Below the pieces are notes generated by a model. The model saw only the letters and a program-made list of their open reading frames with translations, was not told where the DNA came from and did not search any database. Shown piece after piece: positions 16,028-23,926 of a DNA stretch of 64,000 bases (positions are counted from its first letter, which is position 1; every line of letters begins with the position of its first letter). This DNA is from Angelakisella massiliensis (GTDB lineage: Bacteria > Bacillota > Clostridia > Oscillospirales > Ruminococcaceae): the NCBI RefSeq assembly GCF_900104675.1, contig NZ_LT629945.1, positions 475,272-539,271 of the forward strand, read 5' to 3'. The translations under genes were made by a program, and so were the position numbers.

Positions 16028-17414
16028 AAGAAAGAGCAAGTATTCCGTCGTTTATAATATCGTGGATGAGAACGGCGTGAAGCGCCAGAGATGGGAAACC
16101 TTCGCTTCTCAGGCAGAGGCGAAAAAGCGAAAGGCACAGATTGAGTACCAGCAGAGTACCGGAACCTTCATTGCGCCGACAGCAAAGACGATCCGGGAGC
16201 TTTTGGAGGAATACATCAATATCTACGGCATCAACACTTGGGCGCTGTCCACTTATGAAAGCCGCCGTGCCTTGATTGATAACTACATCAACCCAATCAT
16301 CGGGGATATGCCGCTGGAGCAGGCAACGCCACGCGTAATGGACAAATATTACCGGGACTTGCTGACTGTCAAAGCGAAACCCCGCCCTTACCAGACTCCG
16401 CGAAATGAATACCTTTCTCCGAGGACGGTAAAGGAAATACATAAAATCCTGCGGAATGCTTTTAATCAGGCTGTGAAGTGGGAAATGATCTCCAGAAATC
16501 CTGTGCTGAATGCTACGCTTCCCAAGTGTGAAACCAAGCCCAGGGAAATCTGGACAGCGGATACCTTGTTCCATGCTCTGGAACTCTGTGACGATGATAA
16601 CCTGGCGCTGGCGTTGAATCTGGCGTTTTCCTGTTCGCTCCGCATGGGAGAAATGCTCGCACTCACCTGGGACTGTATTGATATTTCAGCTGAGAGTATT
16701 TCTCACGATTGCGCCAGCATCTTCGTCAATAAGGAATTACAGCGAGTACAAAAGCAGTCGTTGGAAATGCTGGACGGCAAAGGCGTGATAAAGGTGTTTC
16801 CGTCTATTCTGGTATCCAAACATACGGCGCTGGTCTTAAAAGAGCCGAAAACCAAGACCAGCATCCGAAAAGTATTTCTGCCCAAAACGGTTGCTGAAAT
16901 GCTTCTCAAGCGTCAGGCAGAGCAAAATGAACTGAAAGAACTTTTTGGAGAGGAGTACACCGATTATGGCTTAGTATTCTGTTCTCCGATGGGAACGCCC
17001 ATTGAAGGGCAGGTTATCAACCGGGCGCTGAATAAGCTGATTGAGGATAACGGGCTTCCGAAGGTAGTATTTCATAGTCTGCGGCACAGCAGCATTACCT
17101 ACAAACTCAAACTTAACGGCGGAGATATGAAATCCGTACAAGGTGATTCGGGACACGCCCAGCTGAAGATGGTGGCGGATGTGTACTCTCACATCATCGA
17201 CGAGGACAGACGGCTCAATGCCAAGCGTTTTGAGGATGCCTTCTATTCCGGGCATAAAACAGAGGATGAGCTGGATGGACTTCATGCTCGCTCCATTGAG
17301 CAGGCGGCAGCGCCGCAACCAGCAGAACCGGAAACGGATCAGCAGCTCCTTCTCAAACTTCTGAATAATCCTGAGATGGCCGCACTGTTGAAAACGCTGG
17401 CAAAATCCTTATAA
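16011..17414 (+). CDS. Tyrosine site-specific integrase 2
   Basis: A 467-residue integrase with an N-terminal arm-binding-like segment (MASIVKRKSKYSVVYNIVDENG), a core-binding domain and a catalytic domain. Catalytic motifs are SLRMGEMLAL (Arg I), HSLRHSS (His-x-x-Arg), GHAQLKM (His III) and the Tyr in ADVYSHI. The ATG at 16011 has GGAGGTG upstream. A C-terminal LLLKLLNNPEMAALLKTL repeat-like tail is shared with integrases 1 and 3. The gene ends 255 bp from the tRNA-Arg 3' half at 17669, the likely attachment site. Confidence 0.9.
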   Translation: MASIVKRKSKYSVVYNIVDENGVKRQRWETFASQAEAKKRKAQIEYQQSTGTFIAPTAKTIRELLEEYINIYGINTWALSTYESRRALIDNYINPIIGDMPLEQATPRVMDKYYRDLLTVKAKPRPYQTPRNEYLSPRTVKEIHKILRNAFNQAVKWEMISRNPVLNATLPKCETKPREIWTADTLFHALELCDDDNLALALNLAFSCSLRMGEMLALTWDCIDISAESISHDCASIFVNKELQRVQKQSLEMLDGKGVIKVFPSILVSKHTALVLKEPKTKTSIRKVFLPKTVAEMLLKRQAEQNELKELFGEEYTDYGLVFCSPMGTPIEGQVINRALNKLIEDNGLPKVVFHSLRHSSITYKLKLNGGDMKSVQGDSGHAQLKMVADVYSHIIDEDRRLNAKRFEDAFYSGHKTEDELDGLHARSIEQAAAPQPAEPETDQQLLLKLLNNPEMAALLKTLAKSL

Positions 17415-17424
17415 CAGGAGAAGA

Positions 17425-17464
17425 AAAGCAAGGTTTGGTTCACTTAGCCACCTTGCTTTTTCTT
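17425..17464 (+). terminator. Terminator after integrase 2
   Basis: Stem AAGCAAGGT/ACCTTGCTT with a 15-nt loop, followed by a T-run. Confidence 0.8.
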
Positions 17465-17668
17465 TGTCTTAGCTTTATAATATTTTACAGTGTGACAATC
17501 AACTTTTTCAGACTCCTCTGCTAATTCCTTGCCAGTCAGAGGCCGAAAAAAGAGGTTATTTTAGCCGTAAAACCCTTTGGAATGGTTAAGAATAAAACAC
17601 GCCAAAAGCCCGTAAATGCTTGGGTTTCCTTGTGTTTGGTTACGAAGCGATTAGCAAACTGGGGCGAA

Positions 17669-17713
17669 CTCCTAAGCGGAATGTAGTGAGTTCGAGTCTC
17701 GCCGGGGGTGCCA
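17669..17713 (+). pseudogene. 3' half of split tRNA-Arg(CCU); att core
   Basis: Starts with the anticodon loop CTCCTAA and continues with the anticodon 3' stem GCGGA, T-arm GTGAG/TTCGAGT/CTCGC, acceptor strand CGGGGGT, a discriminator G and CCA. The sequence upstream of 17669 is not tRNA. It completes the 5' half at 9052-9090. It also lies between the 3' ends of integrases 2 and 3, so it is probably attR of one island and the attachment site of the next. Confidence 0.75.
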
Positions 17714-17718
17714 AAATG

Positions 17719-17757
17719 ACCGCTGTAAGCCGTTTTCGATGGTTTACAGCGGTTTTT
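17719..17757 (+). terminator. Terminator of the ancestral tRNA-Arg gene
   Basis: Stem ACCGCTGTAA/TTACAGCGGT followed by T5, starting six bases after the CCA. This supports 17669-17713 being the native 3' end of the tRNA gene. Confidence 0.75.
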
Positions 17758-17899
17758 GTTATCATTTCCTTTGGACGGTCTTGCCGCTCCGCCGGAACAA
17801 TTTTATACATTTCTCGCTGTATCCCTGCTAATTGGCTTCGAACTCTTTTTCCGATTTTGCTAATGAAAATCGACGCTTTGCTAAAACGATTTTTCCGAC

Positions 17900-19309
17900 C
17901 TATTTTTCGGATGGGGCCGCCGCCAGCAATGCGGCCAGGGTGTTGGCAAGTTCCGGCGACTTGCGGAGCTGTTCCACCAGGGCATTCAGGTCCAGCGACA
18001 CACTCTCCGGCTCCTTCGGCCCCTGGGTTTTTGCCGGAGGGCGCACCGTCCGCAGGTCGGGATTGGCGCTGGCGTAAAAGGCGTCCTCAAACTTCTGGGC
18101 GTTCACCTTCCGGTCCTCGTCCAGGATATGGGCATACACGCTGGTAATCATGTCAATCTCCGCATGGCCCGTGTCGCCTTGGGTGGCCTTCAGGTCGCCG
18201 TGGTTCAGTTTCAGCTTGTAGGTGGTGCTGGAATGACGGAGGGAATGAAAGACCACCCTGGGCAGCCCTGCCTTCTCCCGCAGCTTCTCAAACTCCTTCA
18301 GGATGATGCGGTCCTCGCAGGGGCGTCCGTTGGGCAGCGCCACTACCAGGTCATAATCCTGATACTCGTCACCGAGAAAGCCCCGCAGCTCATCCTGGGC
18401 TTTCTTCCATTCCCGCAGGATGTAGGCCAGCGTCTTGGGCAGCCACACCTTGCGGATACTGGAATCCGTCTTGGGCTTTTTCAGAATCACCCTGGTGCTG
18501 GTGTTGGGAAACAACGGCGTAAAGATGTGGTAGACATCCTTCTGCCCCAGCATCTCAATGGCCCGCTTGGAGGCCCGCGCCAGCTCCTTGTCGATGAAAA
18601 CATAGGCGTTGTCATCGGCAATATCGTCATCGGAGATGTGGACATTGTTCCAGGTCAGCCCCAGGATCTCACCCATCCGCAGGGAGCAGGCAAAGGACAG
18701 GTTCATCGCTACATAGAGCTTGCTGTCCGTACACTGATCCAGGGCGGTGCGGATCATATCGGCGGTCCAGATGTCCCGCTTCTTATACTCCGTCTTGGGC
18801 AGTACCACATTGTCAAAGGGGTTCTTGGCGATCAGCTCCCACCGTACTGCCTGCTTGAAGGCGCAGCGCAGGAGCTTGATGATCTTCTCAATGGTGGCGT
18901 TAGTGACCAGGTCTGTCTTTGCGTGATGGGTTCTGGTATTTACCGCCGGGGTTTTTTGCAGGGTCTGGATGTACTTATCCACTACCCGCGGAGTGACATC
19001 CTGCACCTTCATATCCCCAATGATGGGGTTGATGTAGTTGGCAATCAGCGAGTTTTGGCTGTCGTACATGGACACGCCCCACTTCTTTTCCCCATAAAGA
19101 GAAACAAAATCCAAAAGAAATTCTGCGATGGTCTGGTTGCTGGGCGGAAGGAAGGTTCCCGTGAACTGCTGGTTTTCCACCTCCGCCTTGCGCTTCAATG
19201 CGTCCTGGTAAGAGGTGCGGGTCTCCCATTTCTGCCGGGTCTCACCATTTTCATCCGTATAGTTGTAGACGATGGAATAATTCTTTTTGCGTTTGATAAT
19301 CGAAGCCAT
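17900..19309 (-). CDS. Tyrosine site-specific integrase 3
   Basis: A 469-residue close relative of integrase 2 (MASIIKRKKNYSIVYNYTDENG start). The catalytic residues are in SLRMGEILGL, HSLRHSS, GHAEIDM and SVYAHI, all intact. Its 3' end faces the tRNA-Arg 3' half about 190 bp away, opposite to integrase 2. An excisionase-like C-terminus fused to the next upstream ORF indicates that its original Xis gene has been damaged. Confidence 0.9.
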   Translation of the reverse strand: MASIIKRKKNYSIVYNYTDENGETRQKWETRTSYQDALKRKAEVENQQFTGTFLPPSNQTIAEFLLDFVSLYGEKKWGVSMYDSQNSLIANYINPIIGDMKVQDVTPRVVDKYIQTLQKTPAVNTRTHHAKTDLVTNATIEKIIKLLRCAFKQAVRWELIAKNPFDNVVLPKTEYKKRDIWTADMIRTALDQCTDSKLYVAMNLSFACSLRMGEILGLTWNNVHISDDDIADDNAYVFIDKELARASKRAIEMLGQKDVYHIFTPLFPNTSTRVILKKPKTDSSIRKVWLPKTLAYILREWKKAQDELRGFLGDEYQDYDLVVALPNGRPCEDRIILKEFEKLREKAGLPRVVFHSLRHSSTTYKLKLNHGDLKATQGDTGHAEIDMITSVYAHILDEDRKVNAQKFEDAFYASANPDLRTVRPPAKTQGPKEPESVSLDLNALVEQLRKSPELANTLAALLAAAPSEK

Positions 19310-19329
19310 AACGATACTTCCTTTCTAAG

Positions 19330-20661
19330 TCATAGGTCAAGTGACTCCAGCCACTCATCGAATGACCGCTTGGAAATGCGTATGGCGTTGCCAATTCGTA
19401 CGATCTTATCCAAATCAGAGACGTAACTGCCCAGATATCCCGCCCGCTTTTGTGATACCAGAGAGTAGACGGAGCAGGAAATACCGTGCGCCTGGGCAAA
19501 CCGCCGGAAACCATCCACCGTTCCCTCTTCCGTTATACGAATACGCTGCCTATCATCCTGCAGTACCACCACCATATTAGCCTTTTGAAACAGGCTGGTC
19601 ATGGTGGATTCCAACTGTTGGATCCGGTGGGCTTCGTCTACCACCACTAAATTCGGTTCTGACTGAACCTTGTCCAGATAGACAGGCGCAATACCGGACG
19701 CCCCCGCGATCACCTGGGACAGTGTACGGCTCCTGGGCAGCGCAAAGATACATCCGCCCTTCTTCTGCCACGAAGGGCCGTATTTCAGGCAATAGGCGTA
19801 AATGGCATGCAGTCCCACCACAGTTTTTCCTGTCCCTGGTGGGCCTGAGATAATCATCAAATGCTTGCCGAACTGCGGACTACGGAGTTGATCGATCATG
19901 CTACAGATCTTGCGGTTGACCTCGATCTGATCATCCAGCATTACGGCGTTTTCTTTTCTTGCCAACACATTTCTCAAATCCCGAAAGCCTACCTGGCCCA
20001 AAACATAGGTGCCGCTAAGAAACTGCTCCACCACCTCTGGTTTCGGCTCGGAAGAGAACAAGTTTCTCAAGTCTGCAGCCAGCAGCTCCTCTTCACCTTT
20101 TGTATAGGTCTCATGACGCAGTGGCTCATATGCCTGATAACTGCCCTGGAAGAGCTGCTCCTTATCCTTAAAATTATGGAGGAATTGACGGCATCGCACA
20201 TCCATCTTCCCATCAGCCACATTACTGTGGTTCATCCGCAGATGCTTGGCGTAAGTCAGCGTCTGTTGGACAGGATGGAGCCTTTCCTCAAAGCGGTTTT
20301 CCGCTGGGGACAGACAGATGGAGACACTGCTCTCCCGCCCTGCCACGTTTTCTTCAATGGCGCTCCACTGCTTGAGCTCTATAACCAGTACCAGCGGCTT
20401 TCCCGTTGTTTTCCCTTCTCCCAGGAGCACGGCGTCGATCCGGTCACCAATAGGGGTCTGATATTCCAAAACCGATGTCAACGCATCCAGTCCTGCCTGA
20501 TGCAGAACCTTGACCAAAATCGGAATTGAGTTCTCCCAGGATCTATATTCTGATTCAGAAGGGTTTTCCTGGGATTCACGCAGATGGTCGGCAATTTCCT
20601 TCCCGCTCATAGAATAGAGCGTTCCTACGGTAGCAATATAACATCCATCTGTTCTGTCCAT
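19330..20661 (-). CDS. Truncated DUF2075 ATPase fused to an excisionase tail
   Basis: A 443-residue chimera. Residues about 30-100 carry a PD-(D/E)xK-like pattern (GDRIDAVLLG, then VLVIELKQW). Residues about 260-395 form a superfamily-1-like ATPase core with Walker A GPPGTGKT and Walker B LVVVDEAHRI, as in DUF2075/Schlafen-like proteins. These are normally 550-650 residues long. Here the helicase part stops near FAQAHGISCSVYSL and runs in frame into an excisionase wing, VRIGNAIRISKRSFDEWLE. The start at 20661 has AGAAGGAG; the frame extends further upstream. The later helicase motifs are missing, so it is probably inactive or repurposed. It lies 20 bp upstream of integrase 3. Confidence 0.7.
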   Translation of the reverse strand: MDRTDGCYIATVGTLYSMSGKEIADHLRESQENPSESEYRSWENSIPILVKVLHQAGLDALTSVLEYQTPIGDRIDAVLLGEGKTTGKPLVLVIELKQWSAIEENVAGRESSVSICLSPAENRFEERLHPVQQTLTYAKHLRMNHSNVADGKMDVRCRQFLHNFKDKEQLFQGSYQAYEPLRHETYTKGEEELLAADLRNLFSSEPKPEVVEQFLSGTYVLGQVGFRDLRNVLARKENAVMLDDQIEVNRKICSMIDQLRSPQFGKHLMIISGPPGTGKTVVGLHAIYAYCLKYGPSWQKKGGCIFALPRSRTLSQVIAGASGIAPVYLDKVQSEPNLVVVDEAHRIQQLESTMTSLFQKANMVVVLQDDRQRIRITEEGTVDGFRRFAQAHGISCSVYSLVSQKRAGYLGSYVSDLDKIVRIGNAIRISKRSFDEWLESLDL

Positions 20662-20770
20662 AACACCGCTCCTTCTGGCAGGATTATTGTATTTCATTAT
20701 ATCATGAATGTTTTGTTGATGCACCCCCCGCATTCTTTTATAACACTCCTGGTTCTATTTTGGGGAGGAG

Positions 20771-21112
20771 TTATAAGTCAAATTGATCCAGCCACTCGTC
20801 GAAGGATTTTCTGGATATCCGGATGGCTGTGCCAATGCGTACGCTTTTGAAGTACCCTTTCTTGACCAGGGTATAGGCAGATGACCGCCCGATATGGAGG
20901 ATCGTTGCGATCTCTTCCCCCGTATAGGCATGGGGCTGGGCATGGCCTATATCGCCCTAAGCGGCCTTCAAGTCGCCATTGCTCAGCTTTCACTTACAGA
21001 AGACTGAATGGCTCGAAGGATTTACGTCAGCATCTGGATTTTTCTGAGGGAGTTTCAAGAGAACTTGTACCTCTTCAGATGCATTCTTTTGAGGCTCGCT
21101 TTTTTCTGCTAT
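20771..21112 (-). pseudogene. Scrambled integrase and excisionase relics
   Basis: Read on the minus strand, there is an integrase C-terminal tail (VQVLLKLPQKNPD), then a decayed catalytic segment with in-frame stops (KLSNGDLKAA, stop, GDIGHAQ, matching the GDTGHAE region of integrase 3). This runs directly into an excisionase HTH (YTGEEIATILHIGRSSAYTLV to IRISRKSFDEWLDQ). No intact start remains. The rest of 21113-21300 shows nothing recognisable. Confidence 0.65.
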
Positions 21113-21435
21113 AAAATTCCTATCCAGTTCTTCCGAGATTGGTCTGCGGCTTGATCAGGCAAAATCAGTTTTGCGAATTGGAAAGCAGATAAAAAGAGAC
21201 ATGGCTTTCTGAGCTCTGACAAAATGAAGGCATAGCACACCGTCAGGAGGCACCAAACCATGGTGGAAGCGATCATACAGTATATCCTGTGAATAAAAAT
21301 GAAAAGAACTTGTTTCAGACCATACAAATAAATATCCCCCCGCAAAGCGGGGGGTATTTCCGTTTCGGGCATAGCCCTAATACTACAGGCAACGCACAAG
21401 TGCGTTTTTTATTGGCCTGCCAGCCACGCATAGGA

Positions 21436-21906
21436 TTACTTGCTACCCGTAAACGGGTCTCTGGGATCGTAAAGACTTATTTGATCACTTTCTCGATCCA
21501 TCTTTAATTGGTTCTCGATATACTCTTTTATTGCTTTTGTATTCTTTCCTACTGTGTCCACGTAATATCCTTTGCACCAAAATTCACGGTTCCGATATGC
21601 AAACTTCATATTCCCAAACTTTTGAAATATCATTAAACTGCTTTTTCCCTTGAGGTATCCCATAAATCCCGATACACTCATTTTTGGGGGGATACTTAGA
21701 AGCAGATGGATGTGATCTGGACATACTTCTCCCTCTATAATCTCAACCCCTTTCCATTGACACAGTGTTCTGATGATATCTCTTATTGCTGCTCTTTTTT
21801 CGTTATAGAATACTTTTCTTCTATACTTTGGCGCAAATACCACATGATATTTACAATTCCACTTCGTATGTGCTAGACTGTTTGTGACGTTATTTTGCTC
21901 TGGCAT
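21436..21906 (-). CDS. tnpA: IS200-type Y1 transposase TnpA
   Basis: A 156-residue HUH single-strand transposase. The metal-binding HIHLLLS motif is near residue 65, YHVVFAPKYRRKVF is near the start, and the catalytic Tyr lies in the region of WCKGYYVDTVG. The length matches the family. AGGAGG precedes the ATG but is sequestered in a hairpin (see 21916-21975). Confidence 0.9.
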   Translation of the reverse strand: MPEQNNVTNSLAHTKWNCKYHVVFAPKYRRKVFYNEKRAAIRDIIRTLCQWKGVEIIEGEVCPDHIHLLLSIPPKMSVSGFMGYLKGKSSLMIFQKFGNMKFAYRNREFWCKGYYVDTVGKNTKAIKEYIENQLKMDRESDQISLYDPRDPFTGSK

Positions 21907-21915
21907 TTTAATGTC

Positions 21916-21975
21916 CTCCTAATGTGTTTTTCAGCGTAACTGGCAGGTCACGTTTTTACTTTAACACATTAGGAG
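21916..21975 (-). promoter_or_regulatory. Hairpin sequestering the tnpA ribosome binding site
   Basis: A perfect 13-bp inverted repeat, CTCCTAATGTGTT and AACACATTAGGAG. The second arm contains the AGGAG of the tnpA Shine-Dalgarno. IS200 elements are known to hold transposase translation down with such a stem. Confidence 0.75.
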
Positions 21976-22286
21976 TTTTTTATCTTTTTCACCGCTTAAG
22001 CTCTTTTGAACCACGCGACTATCGCGTGGTTTTCTTTACACAAACAGCACCCGCCGATGCAGTCAGCGGGTGTTGCTTTATATGGCCTTATACTATTTGT
22101 CACGCTCTTTTTCTCCTCGCATTGGAGGGAAAGTCATCAGAAAATTTCAAGGCCGCATCAATGTATAATTTTACTACTGTACAGCAAGCATTACAGCTGC
22201 TTTTTCTTGCAATTTCTCTTTCCAACTTCAGAATTCATACCGTATGATTGAACATAATAAATGAAAAGACTGAAGGAGGAACTTTC

Positions 22287-23129
22287 ATGAAAAAGGAAAC
22301 ATTATCTAAATTATCAGAACAATTCTGTCAAGCGTTAATTCAGGAAGAACGCAGCACCGGTACCATTGAAAAATATCTGCGGGATATCCGGGCTTTTTGT
22401 GTTTGGATTGAGGATAAAGAATTAAGCAAAGAAGCAACATCCAAATGGAAAGAACATCTCCTGTCCAAAGGCTATCAACCTACTACCATCAACTCCATGC
22501 TTTCTCCCCTCAATGGGTTTCTGCGCTTTATTGGCAGGGACGACTGTCGAGTGAGGTTTTTACGCATACAGCGCCGTATTTTCAGGGACCCCGAACGAGA
22601 TCTGTGCAGAGATGATTATAACCGTTTGCTGGAAGCTGCCAAAAGAAATGGAAAACTCCGCCTTCAGCTCATTCTGGAAACCATCTGCTCCACTGGGATC
22701 CGAGTTTCTGAATTGCAGTTTATTACCGTGAAAGCCGCTCAAATTGGACGAGCAGAAATTTCTCTCAAAGGCAAAATCCGCACTATTTTGCTGCCGGGAA
22801 AACTATGCCGCAAACTACTGAAATATGCCCGCAAACAAAAAAATCCTTCCGGAGCGATATTTATCAGCTCAACAGGCAAAAGCATTTCCAGATGTCAAAT
22901 CTGGCGTGAAATGAAGCAGCTAAGTGGTCAGGCTGGAATCGATCCCCGTAAAGTCTTCCCACATAACTTACGCCACCTTTTTGCCACTGTTTTCTATCAG
23001 ACCTTTCGGGATATTGTGAAACTGGCAGATGTACTGGGGCATTCCTGTATAGAAACTACCCGTATCTATTTGCTCACCACAGGGCAGGAACACATACAGC
23101 AGCTGGAGAAATTAAAGTTGGTCAGCTAA
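22287..23129 (+). CDS. XerC/D-like tyrosine recombinase (candidate invertase)
   Basis: A 280-residue two-domain recombinase: an N-terminal SAM-like core-binding domain (SKLSEQFCQALIQEERSTGT to about residue 95) and a catalytic domain with TGIRVSEL (Arg I), HNLRHLFAT (His-x-x-Arg), LGHSCIETT (His III) and TRIYL (Tyr). AAGGAGG precedes the ATG at 22287. It differs from the three island integrases in lacking an arm-binding domain. It ends three bases before a 22-bp repeat that recurs inverted 250 bp further on, in front of a giant adhesin. A dedicated local invertase is the obvious hypothesis; a transposon-borne Xer is the alternative. Confidence 0.88.
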   Translation: MKKETLSKLSEQFCQALIQEERSTGTIEKYLRDIRAFCVWIEDKELSKEATSKWKEHLLSKGYQPTTINSMLSPLNGFLRFIGRDDCRVRFLRIQRRIFRDPERDLCRDDYNRLLEAAKRNGKLRLQLILETICSTGIRVSELQFITVKAAQIGRAEISLKGKIRTILLPGKLCRKLLKYARKQKNPSGAIFISSTGKSISRCQIWREMKQLSGQAGIDPRKVFPHNLRHLFATVFYQTFRDIVKLADVLGHSCIETTRIYLLTTGQEHIQQLEKLKLVS

Positions 23130-23131
23130 GA

Positions 23132-23402
23132 AACAAAATTGACATTTTGCTGTTTCAAAGCAAAATAAATAAACTTATTTACATATAATCAAATTCATTA
23201 TAGCAGTAATTCTGATGTAGCACAAGGCGATTCATGTATATTATGCATGACAAACCAAGACCACAAAGGAAACAACCTTCGTAGTCTTGGTTTGCCATGC
23301 ATTTTTTGTTTCTTTCGAAAATAATTGTTACTAAAACAATGTCTATATTGGCATTTTAAAAGACCATCCCCAAAAACCGCACAACAAAATGTCAATTTTG
23401 TT
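23132..23402. repeat. Inverted-repeat pair enclosing a candidate invertible segment
   Basis: AACAAAATTGACATTTTG plus YTGT occurs at 23132-23153 and, inverted, at 23381-23402 (21 of 22 identical). Each copy is itself an imperfect palindrome with CAAAAT and ATTTTG arms around TGAC, as expected for a tyrosine recombinase core site. The enclosed segment of about 227 bp has no gene, is AT-rich, and holds a large hairpin. It could be an inverton, or alternatively a MITE; no target duplication was seen. Confidence 0.65.
23243..23308 (+). terminator. Large hairpin inside the inverted-repeat segment
   Basis: Arms of 19 nt with one mismatch (ATGCATGACAAACCAAGAC and GTCTTGGTTTGCCATGCAT) and a 22-nt loop, followed by TTTTTT. 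In the present orientation it should stop transcription coming from the recombinase. Flipped, no T-run would follow it. Confidence 0.65.
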
Positions 23403-23492
23403 GTCTGATCCCATTTAACAGAATCTGAAAAATGCAAAGAGCGATATGAACTGGTTTGACTTCTATTCTTTTTGTGACATCGGGGTGGTTTT

Positions 23493-23786
23493 ATGGATCA
23501 ATTCAACTTTAAAAAAGCGGCCATGCAAGAAAAAGAACCGTACCAAAAGCCTGGATATTTATTAGATGATATTGCCATTTTATCGGGGTGTGCGTATTTA
23601 TCTGATCTGCGATATGTACCAGCCTGTCAGAGGAGGATTCCTCTTGCATTAAAATCCATCCATCCACAGGTCTATTCCCTTTGGGATTGGGCTGACGCGG
23701 CAGAATATCTGATACCCCAAGCGCCCGTTTTTAAAACAGTTTTTGATGGATATGACTACTTATTACGGGCTTTCAAAAGATGCTGA
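23493..23786 (+). CDS. Hypothetical protein upstream of the adhesin
   Basis: A 97-residue soluble protein, not recognised. It contains GYLLDDIAILSGCAYLSDLR near residues 22-42 and an aromatic C-terminal half (YSLWDWADAAEYL). The ATG follows GGGGTGG. It lies between the inverted-repeat segment and the adhesin in the same direction, so it may be the first gene read from a switchable promoter. Confidence 0.55.
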   Translation: MDQFNFKKAAMQEKEPYQKPGYLLDDIAILSGCAYLSDLRYVPACQRRIPLALKSIHPQVYSLWDWADAAEYLIPQAPVFKTVFDGYDYLLRAFKRC

Positions 23787-23926
23787 CGCATGGATAAGCA
23801 CCTGGATAACAGTTCGATAAACGGGCTTTGTTTCTCCCCCAAATTCGAACTGCCACTATACTGCGGGCACAGATGATAAATGATATCGGCAAAGAGGCTT
23901 TCAAACAAGAAGGGACGGTGAGGATC

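Larger units (their letters stand above)
21326..22032 (-). mobile_element. IS200/IS605-family element (approximate limits)
   Basis: Contains only a TnpA gene, plus hairpins expected at the ends. A 10-bp perfect stem with loop CTA (AACCACGCGA/TCGCGTGGTT, about 22009-22031) lies on the tnpA-proximal side. C/G-rich and GCAC/GTGC hairpins (about 21329-21358 and 21388-21405) lie on the distal side. Such elements lack inverted repeats and insert as single strands, so the exact ends cannot be fixed here. Confidence 0.6.

Noticed and set aside
23132..23402. Reading the inverted-repeat pair as a simple terminator of the recombinase gene
   Set aside because: The 22-bp arms are 227 bp apart and quasi-palindromic; the terminator-like hairpin is a separate inner structure. 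A MITE remains possible and is stated.
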